Below are positions 52,191-61,678 of a stretch of DNA of 64,000 bases, piece by piece. The notes below the pieces were generated by a model. The model did no database searches, had not been told where the DNA came from, and was given only the letters and a program-made list of their open reading frames with translations. Source of the stretch: Ruminiclostridium hungatei (GTDB taxonomy: Bacteria > Bacillota > Clostridia > Acetivibrionales > DSM-1351); NCBI RefSeq assembly GCF_002051585.1, contig NZ_MZGX01000009.1, forward strand, positions 1 to 64,000, in the 5' to 3' direction. The stretch's first letter is position 1. Every line of letters begins with the position of its first letter. The translations under genes and the position numbers were made by a program.

Positions 52191-52880
52191 TCAGACCTCC
52201 TTGCCGCCAAAAGACTCTGAAGAGATTTTCCCGTCCACGATGCTGATCACCCTGTCCGCCATAGTGGCAATATTCATATCGTGTGAAATCAATAACAGTG
52301 TCTGGTTGTATTTTTTTGCAGAGTATTTCAGAAGCTCCAGCACTTCTCTGGAATTTTTGGTATCCAGGTTACCTGTGGGCTCATCTGCCAGGATTATTGC
52401 GGGCTTGTTAGCCAGGGCTCTGCCGATGGAAACCCGCTGCTGCTGTCCTCCAGACAGCTCGGACGGCAGATGTCTTCTTCTCTCCTTCAGGTCTAAAATG
52501 GTAAGCAGCTCATCTATATATTGCTTATCTGCCTTCCTGTTATCCAGAAGAAGGGGCATAAGTATGTTTTCCTCTGCCGTTAATACCGGAATGAGATTAT
52601 AGGCCTGGAAAACAAAACCCACCTTTCTTCTTCTCAATATTGACAAATCCTTTTCCTTAAGACCGTAAATATCCATACCGTCTATGAAAACCTTTCCCGA
52701 GGTAGGTTTATCCACTCCTCCCAGCAAGTGCAGCAAAGTGCTTTTTCCCGAGCCGCTGGGACCCACTATTGCAACAAATTCACCTTTTTTTACCGAGAAG
52801 CTTATATCATCCACCGCTATGACCTCATTCTGGCCTTTGCCATATTTTTTTGTAAGCTTCTCAATTCTCAATACCTCCAT
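52191..52880 (-). CDS. ABC transporter ATPase, LolD/MacB/BceA-like
   Basis: A 229-residue ATPase. Walker A is GPSGSGKST, the signature is LSGGQQQR, Walker B is [12 protein letters not shown] and the switch histidine is in LLISHDMN. The combination ADEPTGNLD and [16 protein letters not shown] is the mark of the LolD/MacB/Bce group. AGGAGG precedes the ATG at 52880. It starts the operon ATPase-permease, with a two-component system following on the same strand about 140 bases further on. Confidence 0.93.
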   Translation of the reverse strand: MEVLRIEKLTKKYGKGQNEVIAVDDISFSVKKGEFVAIVGPSGSGKSTLLHLLGGVDKPTSGKVFIDGMDIYGLKEKDLSILRRRKVGFVFQAYNLIPVLTAEENILMPLLLDNRKADKQYIDELLTILDLKERRRHLPSELSGGQQQRVSIGRALANKPAIILADEPTGNLDTKNSREVLELLKYSAKKYNQTLLLISHDMNIATMADRVISIVDGKISSESFGGKEV

Positions 52881-53477
52881 TTTACTGCCTCCTATTCATA
52901 GCTTTACCAAAAGCCGGCTTTTATTTTTTAATTTATATCTGATTATACGAAGGAAAATCTGCAAATGCGTGAATTTAAAAATTACAATTCTGTAAGGAAG
53001 GCAAAATGAAGAAAAGATAGTATTTATTATATAAATCCGACAAATACTATCCTTATGGAACTTCAATGTTAACATTGGTTTATGTCCGGGAAGATGAGAA
53101 ATGCTTTTAATATTTGCTATATTGAGGGTATAGCTAACAAACAGATTTTGAATGAGCTTTATGAACGCATGAAAACCATTGATATAGCTGGGATAATGTC
53201 CCTTCGGTGTTCCGTATATGCTGTCCCTGACAAACTTAAAATTTCAGGAGATAAAGGACACCGACGTCAGAATGCCCTGGTTTTATATGAAACTCCGGCC
53301 CAGGTATATGACTTCCGGCAACAGGATAAGACAGTCCTAATGTTCGAAAATGGGCTCGGAAAATATATTCATATTATGCTATCCCTTTTCAAATATTGCT
53401 CCCTGTCCTGATATTAATTTTTGCAAAAATAAGAATCAAACTGCAAGGCAGAAGGAAAAAATACATTTTATGAGCCG
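52881..53477. other. Intergenic region with a weak open frame
   Basis: About 600 bases. GATAGTATTT and AAATACTATC (53017-53052) form a hairpin without a T-run. An open frame at 53082-53411 (109 residues, for example ALVLYETPAQVYDFRQQDK) lacks a ribosome site and a recognisable family, so I do not call it a gene. The AT-rich left part holds the ABC operon promoter. Confidence 0.4.
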
Positions 53478-54542
53478 TCACCACCACTTTTTTCTCTTGA
53501 AATATATGAGCATGGAGATGGATATGCCTATCATTACCAGCCACAACAGAGGATACATCCAGGGCCAATCAAGTTCAGGCATATTTTTAAAATTCATTCC
53601 GTATACGCCGACAATAAAGCTGAGTGGCATAAATACCGTTGAAATAATCGTAAGCACCTTCATAATCTCGTTCATTCTGTTGCTGCTGCTGGAAAGGTAC
53701 ACATCAAGCATGCTTGACAATATATCCCTAAGTGTCTCGGTGGTGTCCATGACCTGTACCACATGGTCATAAAGATCCCTTATATATATTTCTGTGGTTT
53801 CCCGGACCAGCAGACTTTCTCCCCGTTCCAGAAAGGAAAGCACCTCTCTCAGAGGCCATACTGACTTATGGAGGAACAATATCTGCCTTTTAAGCTTGTG
53901 AATCGTTCTCAAAGTTTGTCTGCTGGTTCTCACAACCATCTCGTCCTCAACTATTTCAACCTCATCGCCAAAAGCCTCAAGAACAGAAAAATAATTATCC
54001 ACAATTACATCCAGAAGACTATATACCAGATAATCGGAGCCTAGTTTCCGAAAACGGCTCATTCCCTGCTGAAGCCTCTTTATAATCGGTTCAAATACAT
54101 CTGTATCCTTCTCGGCAATGGAAACAACATAATTCTCCCCAAGTATGAAGCTTACCTGTTCTATGTCAAATTCTCCAGGCTCCTTTTGGTAGGACAGCAT
54201 TTTTGCCGAAACGTAGATATAATCATCATTAACATCTATCTTCGGTCTCTGGTCGGTGTTGAGAATATCCTCCAAAATAAGCGGATGGAGGCTGAAAAGC
54301 CTGCCTATGGCTTCAAGCACCTCCACCTGGCTCAAGCCTTCCACATGCAGCCATCTTATGCCTGTTTCCCGGGTTTCCAGCGACTCAAGCTCCTGGAAGC
54401 CCAGGTTTTTCTGGCGAAAGCTGGCCTCGTCGTATTCAACAAGAGTCATCAGCGTACTTTCACGCTTTTTTTCACCAATGTGCACTAATGTGCCGGGAGG
54501 CATCCCTATTGTATTGGAACGGGATTTAACAAGCTTCTGCAT
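53478..54542 (-). CDS. corA: CorA-type magnesium/cobalt transporter
   Basis: A 354-residue divalent-metal channel. The long N-terminal cytoplasmic domain is followed by two C-terminal helices with the diagnostic GMN motif in VGVYGMNFKNMPELDW. The last residues are basic (FKRKKWW). Mg2+ is the usual ion; Co2+ and Ni2+ can pass. It follows the XRE gene by 15 bases, so they are probably co-transcribed. Confidence 0.95.
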   Translation of the reverse strand: MQKLVKSRSNTIGMPPGTLVHIGEKKRESTLMTLVEYDEASFRQKNLGFQELESLETRETGIRWLHVEGLSQVEVLEAIGRLFSLHPLILEDILNTDQRPKIDVNDDYIYVSAKMLSYQKEPGEFDIEQVSFILGENYVVSIAEKDTDVFEPIIKRLQQGMSRFRKLGSDYLVYSLLDVIVDNYFSVLEAFGDEVEIVEDEMVVRTSRQTLRTIHKLKRQILFLHKSVWPLREVLSFLERGESLLVRETTEIYIRDLYDHVVQVMDTTETLRDILSSMLDVYLSSSSNRMNEIMKVLTIISTVFMPLSFIVGVYGMNFKNMPELDWPWMYPLLWLVMIGISISMLIYFKRKKWW

Positions 54543-54557
54543 ATGTACTCCTCATTT

Positions 54558-55286
54558 CTAGAGTGAAATCTCAAGCTTGACCAGTCTTGCAATAACCTTT
54601 ATATTCTTGGGGCTGACTGTTTCGGTAATCAGGGTTCCCTTATTGCTCACAAGCAAAAGCCTGTCTGCCTGAAGTTTTTTAACCTGCCTTACAGCCCTTG
54701 TGCCATTGTATTCGACAAAATAAATACCGTCGGCGTCTATATCCCCCACCAATACAGAAAGTGCCCTGTCACCCTTAAATATCCTGAAACCGGACATATC
54801 GGCATCTTCTATATCAAGGTAAAAAACCTTTTCCTTCTGGAAACCTTCAACCTTGTTTTTTTCAATGGGCAAAAGCTTTTTGTCAAGCAATCTGTCCATC
54901 CTGTAGTCGTAAACAGGTACAGTTTTGAGTATATTGCCGAAGGCGTCGTCCCAGACCTCCTGAACCGGTTGGCTTTGTACCGGCTGCTTCGGAACTGCTT
55001 TCATCTGTACAGCAGTTCTTCCCGCTGCAAAAGCAGGGGCCGTATTTCTCTGGGTATTATCCGCCCTGTCGGCCTGTCTGTCCTCCGAGGCAAACAAGCC
55101 AATAGGGCCCAGTTCGAAATCCAGAGCCTTTGATACCCTTCCAATCATATCATCGCTGATGATTTTCCTTCCAGACTCGATATCAAGTATAAAACCCTCC
55201 GAAACACCCAACGTTCTTGCCAGTTGCTTTGGAGTCAAGCCTTTTTGCAGTCTGAGTTTATTTATTTCCTGACCAATTCTGCTCAT
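54558..55286 (-). CDS. XRE regulator with an S24/LexA-like C-terminal domain
   Basis: A 242-residue protein. The N-terminal helix-turn-helix LTPKQLARTLGVSEGFILDI is followed by a Gln/Pro-rich linker (residues about 70-120) and a C-terminal beta-rich domain with DMSGFRIFKGDRALSVLVGD and GIYFVEYNGTRAVRQVKKL, matching the S24 peptidase/phage-repressor C-domain. The usual G-D-S-M nucleophile is not seen at the expected place (DADMSG), so self-cleavage is doubtful. It is second-last in a set of genes, trmB, methyltransferase, this gene, corA. A DNA-damage or metal link is not supported by sequence. Confidence 0.8.
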   Translation of the reverse strand: MSRIGQEINKLRLQKGLTPKQLARTLGVSEGFILDIESGRKIISDDMIGRVSKALDFELGPIGLFASEDRQADRADNTQRNTAPAFAAGRTAVQMKAVPKQPVQSQPVQEVWDDAFGNILKTVPVYDYRMDRLLDKKLLPIEKNKVEGFQKEKVFYLDIEDADMSGFRIFKGDRALSVLVGDIDADGIYFVEYNGTRAVRQVKKLQADRLLLVSNKGTLITETVSPKNIKVIARLVKLEISL

Positions 55287-55337
55287 AAGCTAATCCTTCT
55301 CTTTCTATCACCATTTATGCCAATCCGCGCTGTCTGT

Positions 55338-56063
55338 CTACTTGGCCCAAAGCACCAGCATAAATGAATTGTATTTATCAAATTCATTTCCGTTAAAATC
55401 TCCGAAAAGCTTGAGTTTTTTAAAGCCTGCCTCATACAAGGCCTCGGTAAGCTCGTCCTGACGAAGGGGATAAAGGCTCACCTGGTTTTCAAGACTCTTG
55501 CCTTCCACATTGAGCTTTGTATTGAACAGTATTGTGTTGTCCTGCTTGTGGTAATCGTAAATTCTTTCAAAGGAAAGTCCCACGGATTTATTTTCTATAG
55601 TCGGCAGGCTTTTTATCTCTCTGAGAATTATTCTATCAAAATTAATTATCTGAAGCACCAGGCTGCTGTCGTTTTCCAGCATATTTCTGGCGTTCTTCAG
55701 AAATTCTTTTATCTGCTGCATATTCTCAAGGTGAACCAGAGAATTCCCTATGCAAAAAACCATATTGAATTTTTCTGACAGCTTTTTGTCCAGGTCCGAC
55801 ATATCCGCTTCCAGATAATCCAGCGTACAGCCTTTAGCCCTGGCTTTTTCCCCAAGCCCGGCCAGCATTTGTGCATCACGGTCCACCGCCGTTACCTTGT
55901 AGCCCAGTCCTGCCAGTTCCACAGCGTACTCGCCGGTTCCGCAGGCAACATCCAGTATAGCTTTTGGAGGGTTTCCGGCTACCTCTCTTAAAAACCTGAC
56001 CTGCTCTTCTCCCGCAGGAAAAATCAAGTCATAATATTTTGATATCTGTTGGTAAAATTCCAT
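55338..56063 (-). CDS. Class I SAM-dependent methyltransferase
   Basis: A 241-residue methyltransferase. The SAM motif I is ILDVACGTGEYAVELAGLG, with VTAVDRDAQML and DYLEADMSDLD as motifs II and III. A clostridial-type protein acting on an unknown small molecule or macromolecule. AAAGGA precedes the ATG. It starts three bases after trmB, so the two are co-transcribed. Confidence 0.88.
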   Translation of the reverse strand: MEFYQQISKYYDLIFPAGEEQVRFLREVAGNPPKAILDVACGTGEYAVELAGLGYKVTAVDRDAQMLAGLGEKARAKGCTLDYLEADMSDLDKKLSEKFNMVFCIGNSLVHLENMQQIKEFLKNARNMLENDSSLVLQIINFDRIILREIKSLPTIENKSVGLSFERIYDYHKQDNTILFNTKLNVEGKSLENQVSLYPLRQDELTEALYEAGFKKLKLFGDFNGNEFDKYNSFMLVLWAK

Positions 56064-56066
56064 ATG

Positions 56067-56765
56067 TCACAATCCTTTAAGCATATTAGTATTTGATAAC
56101 GCTGACACTTCCATCTGGGCTATGAGAAATTTAATCCTGATACCCTCTTCCGAGAACATTATTTCGTGCTCTGTGGGAACATTTTCAGTAAATCCACTGG
56201 AATGCAAATCCTGTGTAATATACTTTATTATAAACCCATTTTCTTCAAAATATTTTATGGATTCTCTGAACAGTTCATCATTATCGGTTTTAAACCATAT
56301 TTGTGCCCCCGCCTTTAAAAATGTCTTATACTTGACCAACTGCTTGCCATGTGTAAGTCTTTTCTTTTTGTAGGGAGATTTGGGCCAGGGATTGCAGAAG
56401 TTGATATATATTTTCTCTATGGCATCCGAGGGCGCAAGCATGTTATCTATCAGCTCAATATTCTGGGACATGAGCTTTATATTTTTGATTTCACTGTTCC
56501 CTGAAGCTGCGTATTCGGCTTCTATCTTGCGCTTCGCCAACCCCAGCACTTCACTTTTTATATCCACTGCAATATAGTTTATCTGCGGATGGGCAGCGGC
56601 AATCTTGGAAATAAATCCGCCCTTCCCGCACCCCAGCTCCAGGTGCATGGGATTGCCGTTTCCAAAAAGCTCCTGCCATCTTCCCTTCAGCTCGGGCGGA
56701 TTGTCGATGTAAAACGGGCATGCTGCCAATTCAGGCCTTGCCCATGGCTTCCTTCTGAGTCTCAC
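56067..56765 (-). CDS. trmB: tRNA (guanine-N7)-methyltransferase
   Basis: A 232-residue enzyme methylating G46 in the tRNA variable loop. Motifs are [15 protein letters not shown] (SAM site), [15 protein letters not shown], the characteristic [20 protein letters not shown] and, near the end, the [12 protein letters not shown] segment. The start is GTG at 56765, six bases after AGGAGG. It leads an apparent operon with the methyltransferase, the XRE gene and corA. Confidence 0.95.
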   Translation of the reverse strand: MRLRRKPWARPELAACPFYIDNPPELKGRWQELFGNGNPMHLELGCGKGGFISKIAAAHPQINYIAVDIKSEVLGLAKRKIEAEYAASGNSEIKNIKLMSQNIELIDNMLAPSDAIEKIYINFCNPWPKSPYKKKRLTHGKQLVKYKTFLKAGAQIWFKTDNDELFRESIKYFEENGFIIKYITQDLHSSGFTENVPTEHEIMFSEEGIRIKFLIAQMEVSALSNTNMLKGL

Positions 56766-57178
56766 ACAAACCTCCTGTTATTTATGTAGTGTTTTCTTCA
56801 CATAAAGAGTCTAAAAAATATTTTACATTTAGTAGAGAGCTGTGTCTATACTAATTTGTACCCAAAATTCAATCAGACAAACCAAATCCGGCCCTCGTAG
56901 ACTCAATAGAGGCTGTTTTGTCCAAAAACCTCAGCTTTTAAGGGTAGGGCATCTCTTTCGGACAATTAAAGTATTGCCCGTATTTACCTTTTTGTAACTT
57001 GACTTAAGGGTATGGGTTCTGTACCCTATAAATATGGCACTTGAAGTTTTTAGCGGTGCTGCTTGACCTGGTTTTTCAATTCATAAAATATTTATAGCCC
57101 CATAAAGTATAGAAGGTACTTTTTACAATTCATATAAACAAAAGCGGGATTGTATGTTTGGGAGGCATGGAGGAGAAA
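56766..57178. other. Intergenic region before uppP
   Basis: About 410 AT-rich bases between divergent trmB and uppP. A small hairpin, AGGGTA with TACCCT (about 57008-57029), follows a TTGACT. No riboswitch consensus or gene was recognised. It should carry both promoters. Confidence 0.4.
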
Positions 57179-58024
57179 ATGGATTTTTTACTTTTTATTC
57201 TAAAATCAATAGTACTGGGCATAGTTGAAGGAATTTCCGAGTTCCTGCCCATATCGTCAACAGGTCACCTTATTATTTTTCAAAATTTGCTGCACTTTGA
57301 GAGCAGCAATCCTCACTATGTGGAAATGTATACATATGTCATCCAGCTAGGAGCAATTATGGCGGTGGTGCTGCTGTACTGGAAAAAAATAAAGGATACT
57401 GTTGTAAATTTCTTTCCCGGGAAAGCGGGCTATGAAAAATCCGGCCTTAAATTCTGGCTGATGATTGCTTTGGCATGTGTTCCCGGTGCTGTTCTGGGAA
57501 TTCTTTTTGACGATCTGGCAGACAAGTATCTTTTCAACTATGTGACAGTTGCCATTACTCTTTTCCTTGGAGCAATCTGGATGATATACGCTGAAAACAG
57601 ATTCCGGAATAATAATCTGACAAAGCAGAAGCTCAGCGTTACTCCAAGACAGGCATTAATAATAGGCGCCTTTCAGTGCCTTGCAATAATTCCAGGCATG
57701 TCCCGTTCGGCTTCAACCATAATAGGAGGATGGGTTTCAGGACTTTCCACCGTGGTTGCGGCAGAGTTTTCCTTCTTTCTGGCCATACCCGTAATGTTTG
57801 GAATGAGTTTTCTGAAAATTGCAAAGCTGGGTGGCTTCAGCACATTGACAGGCACCGAAATCAGTGCGCTGATTACAGGCTTCATTGTGTCCTTCGTGGT
57901 AGCGGTAGCTGTCATAAGCAAGTTCATATCCTATCTCAAAAAGAAGCCCATGAAGGGATTTGCATATTACAGGATGATTTTTGCAGTGGTGGTTATTGCC
58001 GCAGGTCTGCTGAAGCTGTTTTAG
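57179..58024 (+). CDS. uppP: undecaprenyl-diphosphatase
   Basis: A 281-residue membrane enzyme (BacA type) dephosphorylating undecaprenyl pyrophosphate to recycle the cell-wall lipid carrier; raising it confers bacitracin resistance. The two active-site motifs are EGISEFLPISSTGH near the start and PGMSRSASTIIGGW in the middle; about eight helices are seen. The frame opens at 57158 with TTG, and an ATG at 57167 sits too close to GGGAGG; the ATG at 57179 follows GGAGG with 5 bases and begins MDFLLFILKS. It is a single gene ended by a terminator. Confidence 0.93.
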   Translation: MDFLLFILKSIVLGIVEGISEFLPISSTGHLIIFQNLLHFESSNPHYVEMYTYVIQLGAIMAVVLLYWKKIKDTVVNFFPGKAGYEKSGLKFWLMIALACVPGAVLGILFDDLADKYLFNYVTVAITLFLGAIWMIYAENRFRNNNLTKQKLSVTPRQALIIGAFQCLAIIPGMSRSASTIIGGWVSGLSTVVAAEFSFFLAIPVMFGMSFLKIAKLGGFSTLTGTEISALITGFIVSFVVAVAVISKFISYLKKKPMKGFAYYRMIFAVVVIAAGLLKLF

Positions 58025-58056
58025 GTTTATGTCAGGAGTAAAATATGAACTTTAAT

Positions 58057-58098
58057 AAAGGGGTAAGGGCTGAAATTTTGTCCTTATCCCTTATTTTA
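58057..58098 (+). terminator. Rho-independent terminator after uppP
   Basis: AAAGGGGTAAGG pairs with CCTTATCCCTT, followed by ATTTTA. It ends the uppP transcript. Confidence 0.75.
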
Positions 58099-58137
58099 AT
58101 GATGATTTACTGACTATTCCGATTATTTTGTTTTTAG

Positions 58138-58992
58138 TTAACATCTTACCAACTTTTCTCCTGTGAGCCTTTCACTTAATTCAAAAAGCTCCCGGGCAAG
58201 CTTTTCATTTTTGGAGGCCTTTGAAGAGCCTGCAATTTTACATTTGTAAAAGTACTCCCCGCTAACCTCTTTCACAGAGGGGTCCAATGCCAGGAATAAA
58301 GCTGTTCCGGCCCCCTGCTCCGGCGTCTGAAAAAATGGTTTTAGCAATCCCGTTAATGACTTTCCGAAGCCGGTTTTTCTGTCAACCCCCATGGAAGTGG
58401 CAACTGCTCCCGGATGTGCACAGTTGACGGTTATTCCCGTACCTTCCAGCCTTCTGGCCAGCTCCCTGGTAAAAAGCAGATTTGCCAGCTTTGACTGTCC
58501 GTATGCGGACATGACATTGTACCCCCTGGTCAGGTTAATATCCTCAAAATGGATTTTCCCCATCTTATGGGCTCCTGAGCCCACCACTACTATCCGACCG
58601 CCGGAAACCCCGGGGATAATATCCAAAAGCCGTACCGTCAAAAGAAAATGCCCTATATGGTTTACCCCGAACTGAAGTTCAAGTCCGTCCTTTGTCTCCC
58701 TTCTGTCCAAAGTGATTACCCCCGCATTATTGACCAGAACGTCCAGACGTCCGTATTTGTTCTTAAACTCCTGGGTAAAGCGCCGTATGTCATTCATGTC
58801 TCCAAGATCACAGAGCATAAGCTCCAGCCTTCTCTCCCTGTTCTGCTCAAGAACCTCCATAAGGGCTTCCTCTCCCCGTATTTTGTCCCTGCACAGCATT
58901 ACAACCCTGGCACCCGTGTCGGCCAGGCTTGCGGCAGTGGCCCTGCCCATACCTGAGTTCGCTCCTGTTACCAGCATTACCTTATCATTCAT
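58138..58992 (-). CDS. Short-chain dehydrogenase, retinol-dehydrogenase-like
   Basis: A 284-residue SDR. The NADP site is LVTGANSGMGRATA; DVLVNNAGVI, the catalytic serine region VVVGSGAH and the YGQSK active site are all present, so the enzyme should be functional. It resembles the retinol-dehydrogenase/WW-oxidoreductase-like subgroup, whose bacterial substrates are unknown. A longer frame starts at 59274, but AGAGG before the ATG at 58992 and the family N-terminus set the start here. It follows the propeller protein gene by about 35 bases. Confidence 0.9.
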   Translation of the reverse strand: MNDKVMLVTGANSGMGRATAASLADTGARVVMLCRDKIRGEEALMEVLEQNRERRLELMLCDLGDMNDIRRFTQEFKNKYGRLDVLVNNAGVITLDRRETKDGLELQFGVNHIGHFLLTVRLLDIIPGVSGGRIVVVGSGAHKMGKIHFEDINLTRGYNVMSAYGQSKLANLLFTRELARRLEGTGITVNCAHPGAVATSMGVDRKTGFGKSLTGLLKPFFQTPEQGAGTALFLALDPSVKEVSGEYFYKCKIAGSSKASKNEKLARELFELSERLTGEKLVRC

Positions 58993-59026
58993 CTGCTTAC
59001 CTCTCTGATTATAGTAATAAACCAGC

Positions 59027-61057
59027 CTACCACTTAAAGCCTGCGGGCTTTTCCGGTTCCAGATTGTCCGCCCCGGAATGGGCCTTGTTCTGCGTAATGT
59101 CCGAAACCGTCCTGCGGTCAAAGTCAAATACAAAACTTCCGCCTTGCCGGTTATAACTGCTGTCTGTCCATTGATAAGACATAAGTATTTTTTTGCTGTC
59201 CGGGGACCATTCACAAGGCTGATAATAGGGGTCGGGCCTATTTTCGTTAAGCTTGTAGTCAAAATCCACACCATACTTTTTAAAGGCCTCGAACCCGGCT
59301 ATCCCACTATCCATAATACTGAACAACGACTTTTTCCCAATATCAATAACTGCCGCATCTATCCATATTCTCGCCGTTCTGGTAACGCAAAGCCTCCTGC
59401 TGTCGGGTGACCACATAAAGCCATAACCCATGGCAGCTATTTCAAATTTTTTTAACAAACAGTTGTGCTTCAGATCATATATGAGCAAATATGAAATCCC
59501 GTCAAAACCCCACTCATGGGATACGGCGGCATAGCTTCCGTCCGGTGAAACCGAAGCGGCTTTAAAATATGCCTTCCCAGCCTTATCCTTATATGTGTCC
59601 GGTATGAAATCATCAAACTCCGCCGTTTTGTCATTCCATTTCATATAATACTTGTTATCCCAGCCTATGACTGTGTTTTCCTCAAATACCGGTTTTAAAA
59701 CTCCTATAATGCCTTTTTCCAGTATGCTGAACTTCAGGTTGCCTAGAGAATTTATACCGTTGTCAGTGGGCAAAAGTTCTTTCCAGTCATCTTTAAGGCT
59801 TAAAAGCTGCAGCGTACAGGTACTGTGTCCCTGATAGGTGGTAGTCCCGGAGTACAGGAGATAATTATTTTTTTTGCTGTCCTGCAACAGACCGAACTGT
59901 GCTTCATCAGTCATAAACCCCTGCTGTGTCACCCACCTCAGGGTATCCTTCTCAAATACAGCGGCCACCGAGTAATCCAGTCCCGCTGCATGGGGCAGCC
60001 CCAGGAGCTTGAAGATAACCAGCAGTTCCGGCTTTTTTGAACCTGTAAAACTGCCCTCATGTACCTCCGAAATCCTTATATCATTTGGCAAATTATCATA
60101 TACATACTTAAGGGTTTCATCCTTCCTGTCCAGCTTTTCAACCAGTTCAGAGCTGCTGATGCTGCTGCCGTCCTTAAGCTTTACGGATTGAACCGTCTCT
60201 CTCCCGTCACCTTCCAGGTCTTTACCGCCGTCAGCAGCAGCAGTCCCGTCATCCGGCTCAAACTCCAGACCGTTCCACTTATACGCCTTATCTATATACT
60301 TACCCTTCTGCATATCATATACCGACACTTTGAAGACACCCGCTCCAATTTTTTCAAAGCCTGTGGAATAATAGCCGTCATGGTTGCTGGACAAAATTCC
60401 GTCAGTAATGTTCCTTACCTGCAGTTTTATGACCTCACCCTTTTCAGATAAAGTGAATATATTAAATGCATTGTAATTGCTTGAGAAATACTGCCCCACA
60501 GTAAATTCAGGCAGCCCGTCGCCATTGTAATCCCCCGCTTTCAAGTCAAACCTGCTGCGGAAAACAAGCGGCTGTGAAAAACAGCCCGTCAAATCGGATA
60601 CGGAGAGTAGTTTGTTACTCTGGTCAAAAACCTCTGCCACCAGGTTGCCTTCATAATATTCCTTCCCGAAAGGTCCCGGTTCTCCGTCCGTTATGTGCCT
60701 GCCTTCAGTCATTAAAAGCCTTACGGTTGCCTTTACGCCTCCAATACCGACTTCAGCCCTTGTCAGTTCAAATGGCTCCGTCAACGGATTTTCCGCACTT
60801 TCAAGGGCTCCGTATACTGTCATATCAGTTGGGGCAGCAGCTCCAGATACGGAGGAGGGTTCAACTGTACCCGCAGCCGGCATTGCAGCCCCCCCGGACA
60901 TATTTTTATTAAAAAGCACTGCCGTGCCGGCGGCAGCCACTATAATAAATACTGACGCTATACACAGGGCGGCTTTTGCATTTTTATTGTCTTTTATTCC
61001 TTTTGCAATATCTGTGAGCTTCTCGAAAACAGGCTTTAAAAAATTATTTATAGACAT
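59027..61057 (-). CDS. Membrane-anchored protein with C-terminal propeller-like repeats
   Basis: A 676-residue protein. A cytoplasmic stretch of about 30 residues precedes one helix (AALCIASVFIIVAAAGTAVL), so the bulk is extracytoplasmic. The central part has an FG-GAP/VCBS-like calcium loop (KAGDYNGDGLPEFTVG). The last third has repeats such as ASVSPDGSYAAVS, FMWSPDSRRLCVT and CEWSPDSKKILMS, typical of PD40/TolB-like propellers. It is a common design of clostridial surface proteins; the function is unknown. GGAGG precedes the ATG at 61057. It is followed on the same strand by the SDR gene. Confidence 0.8.
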   Translation of the reverse strand: MSINNFLKPVFEKLTDIAKGIKDNKNAKAALCIASVFIIVAAAGTAVLFNKNMSGGAAMPAAGTVEPSSVSGAAAPTDMTVYGALESAENPLTEPFELTRAEVGIGGVKATVRLLMTEGRHITDGEPGPFGKEYYEGNLVAEVFDQSNKLLSVSDLTGCFSQPLVFRSRFDLKAGDYNGDGLPEFTVGQYFSSNYNAFNIFTLSEKGEVIKLQVRNITDGILSSNHDGYYSTGFEKIGAGVFKVSVYDMQKGKYIDKAYKWNGLEFEPDDGTAAADGGKDLEGDGRETVQSVKLKDGSSISSSELVEKLDRKDETLKYVYDNLPNDIRISEVHEGSFTGSKKPELLVIFKLLGLPHAAGLDYSVAAVFEKDTLRWVTQQGFMTDEAQFGLLQDSKKNNYLLYSGTTTYQGHSTCTLQLLSLKDDWKELLPTDNGINSLGNLKFSILEKGIIGVLKPVFEENTVIGWDNKYYMKWNDKTAEFDDFIPDTYKDKAGKAYFKAASVSPDGSYAAVSHEWGFDGISYLLIYDLKHNCLLKKFEIAAMGYGFMWSPDSRRLCVTRTARIWIDAAVIDIGKKSLFSIMDSGIAGFEAFKKYGVDFDYKLNENRPDPYYQPCEWSPDSKKILMSYQWTDSSYNRQGGSFVFDFDRRTVSDITQNKAHSGADNLEPEKPAGFKW

Positions 61058-61177
61058 ATTGACCTCCACTTATGACACACTAATATAAGTTTAAATGATT
61101 TGTCCCGTGAAGTAAAATGTTTCCTCAGTATTAATAGTGCTTGGACTTTCAATAGAAAGTAATAAACTCCTATATTC

Positions 61178-61222
61178 CAAAAACAAAAGGCCTCCCCCAG
61201 AACCACTGGATATGGAAGCCTC
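61178..61222 (-). terminator. Terminator after the 45-residue protein gene
   Basis: On the minus strand GGCTTCC and the downstream GGAGGCC form a stem followed by TTTTGTTTTT. It lies about 50 bases beyond the mini-protein stop. Confidence 0.7.
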
Positions 61223-61270
61223 TTAATACCCTTTAATATGAACAGCTTAAAATGAACAGCCTGCCTTTTA

Positions 61271-61408
61271 TCATTCCTCCGCAGGGGTGTCCTTTCCAAA
61301 CTTCGCTCTGGCACTTTCAGCCTGAGGGTCATGCTTGATATTTTTTGAGGGAAAAGCCCCGTCCTCTTTCTTATCCTTGGTTTTTTTACTTCTTTTGTCA
61401 TTTGGCAT
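61271..61408 (-). CDS. CPC_1213-like mini-protein
   Basis: A 45-residue, highly charged protein: lysine-rich start (KRSKKTKDKKEDGAF) then KNIKHDPQAESARAKFGKD. This pattern matches the tiny clostridial CPC_1213-type family as I recall it. AGGAGA lies 8 bases before the ATG and a terminator follows, so it is a real single-gene unit. The function is unknown. It is easily missed because of its size; the opposite-frame stretch there is not coding. Confidence 0.75.
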   Translation of the reverse strand: MPNDKRSKKTKDKKEDGAFPSKNIKHDPQAESARAKFGKDTPAEE

Positions 61409-61609
61409 AAGTATATTCTCCTGTCCGCATATTCCTGAAATACTCCCTTAAAGCTTTGATATACAATGCCTTCAAGGGATTTGTATTATAAATTTTATTA
61501 ATAGTATGCATTCCAGTGAAAATATATATTCATCCATAATATAAGGCATATTCCTCCTATAGGATAAATACAAGTAATTGTAAACATGTTTAAAACTGTA
61601 AGCAGCATA

Positions 61610-61638
61610 TTGACATGGAATACTTTATATCGTAAAAT
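61610..61638 (+). promoter_or_regulatory. Promoter of the CoA-disulfide-reductase-like gene
   Basis: TTGACA (61610-61615) and TAAAAT (61633-61638) are 17 bases apart; the ATG follows at 61679 with an AGGAGG ribosome site. Confidence 0.75.
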
Positions 61639-61678
61639 CTTAATATAATGATATATAAATCAGTCAGGAGGTCGGCAT

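Noticed and set aside
53082-53411. A 109-residue open frame between the ABC pair and corA
   Set aside because: No ribosome site, no recognisable family and atypical composition; reported only as spacer content.
58900-59274. A 94-residue N-terminal extension of the SDR at 58992
   Set aside because: It overlaps the end of the propeller protein gene in another frame and lacks family sequence; the internal ATG has a good ribosome site.
61048-61401. A 117-residue minus-strand frame overlapping the mini-protein
   Set aside because: It is out of frame with the better-supported 45-residue gene, crosses its terminator and has no ribosome site.
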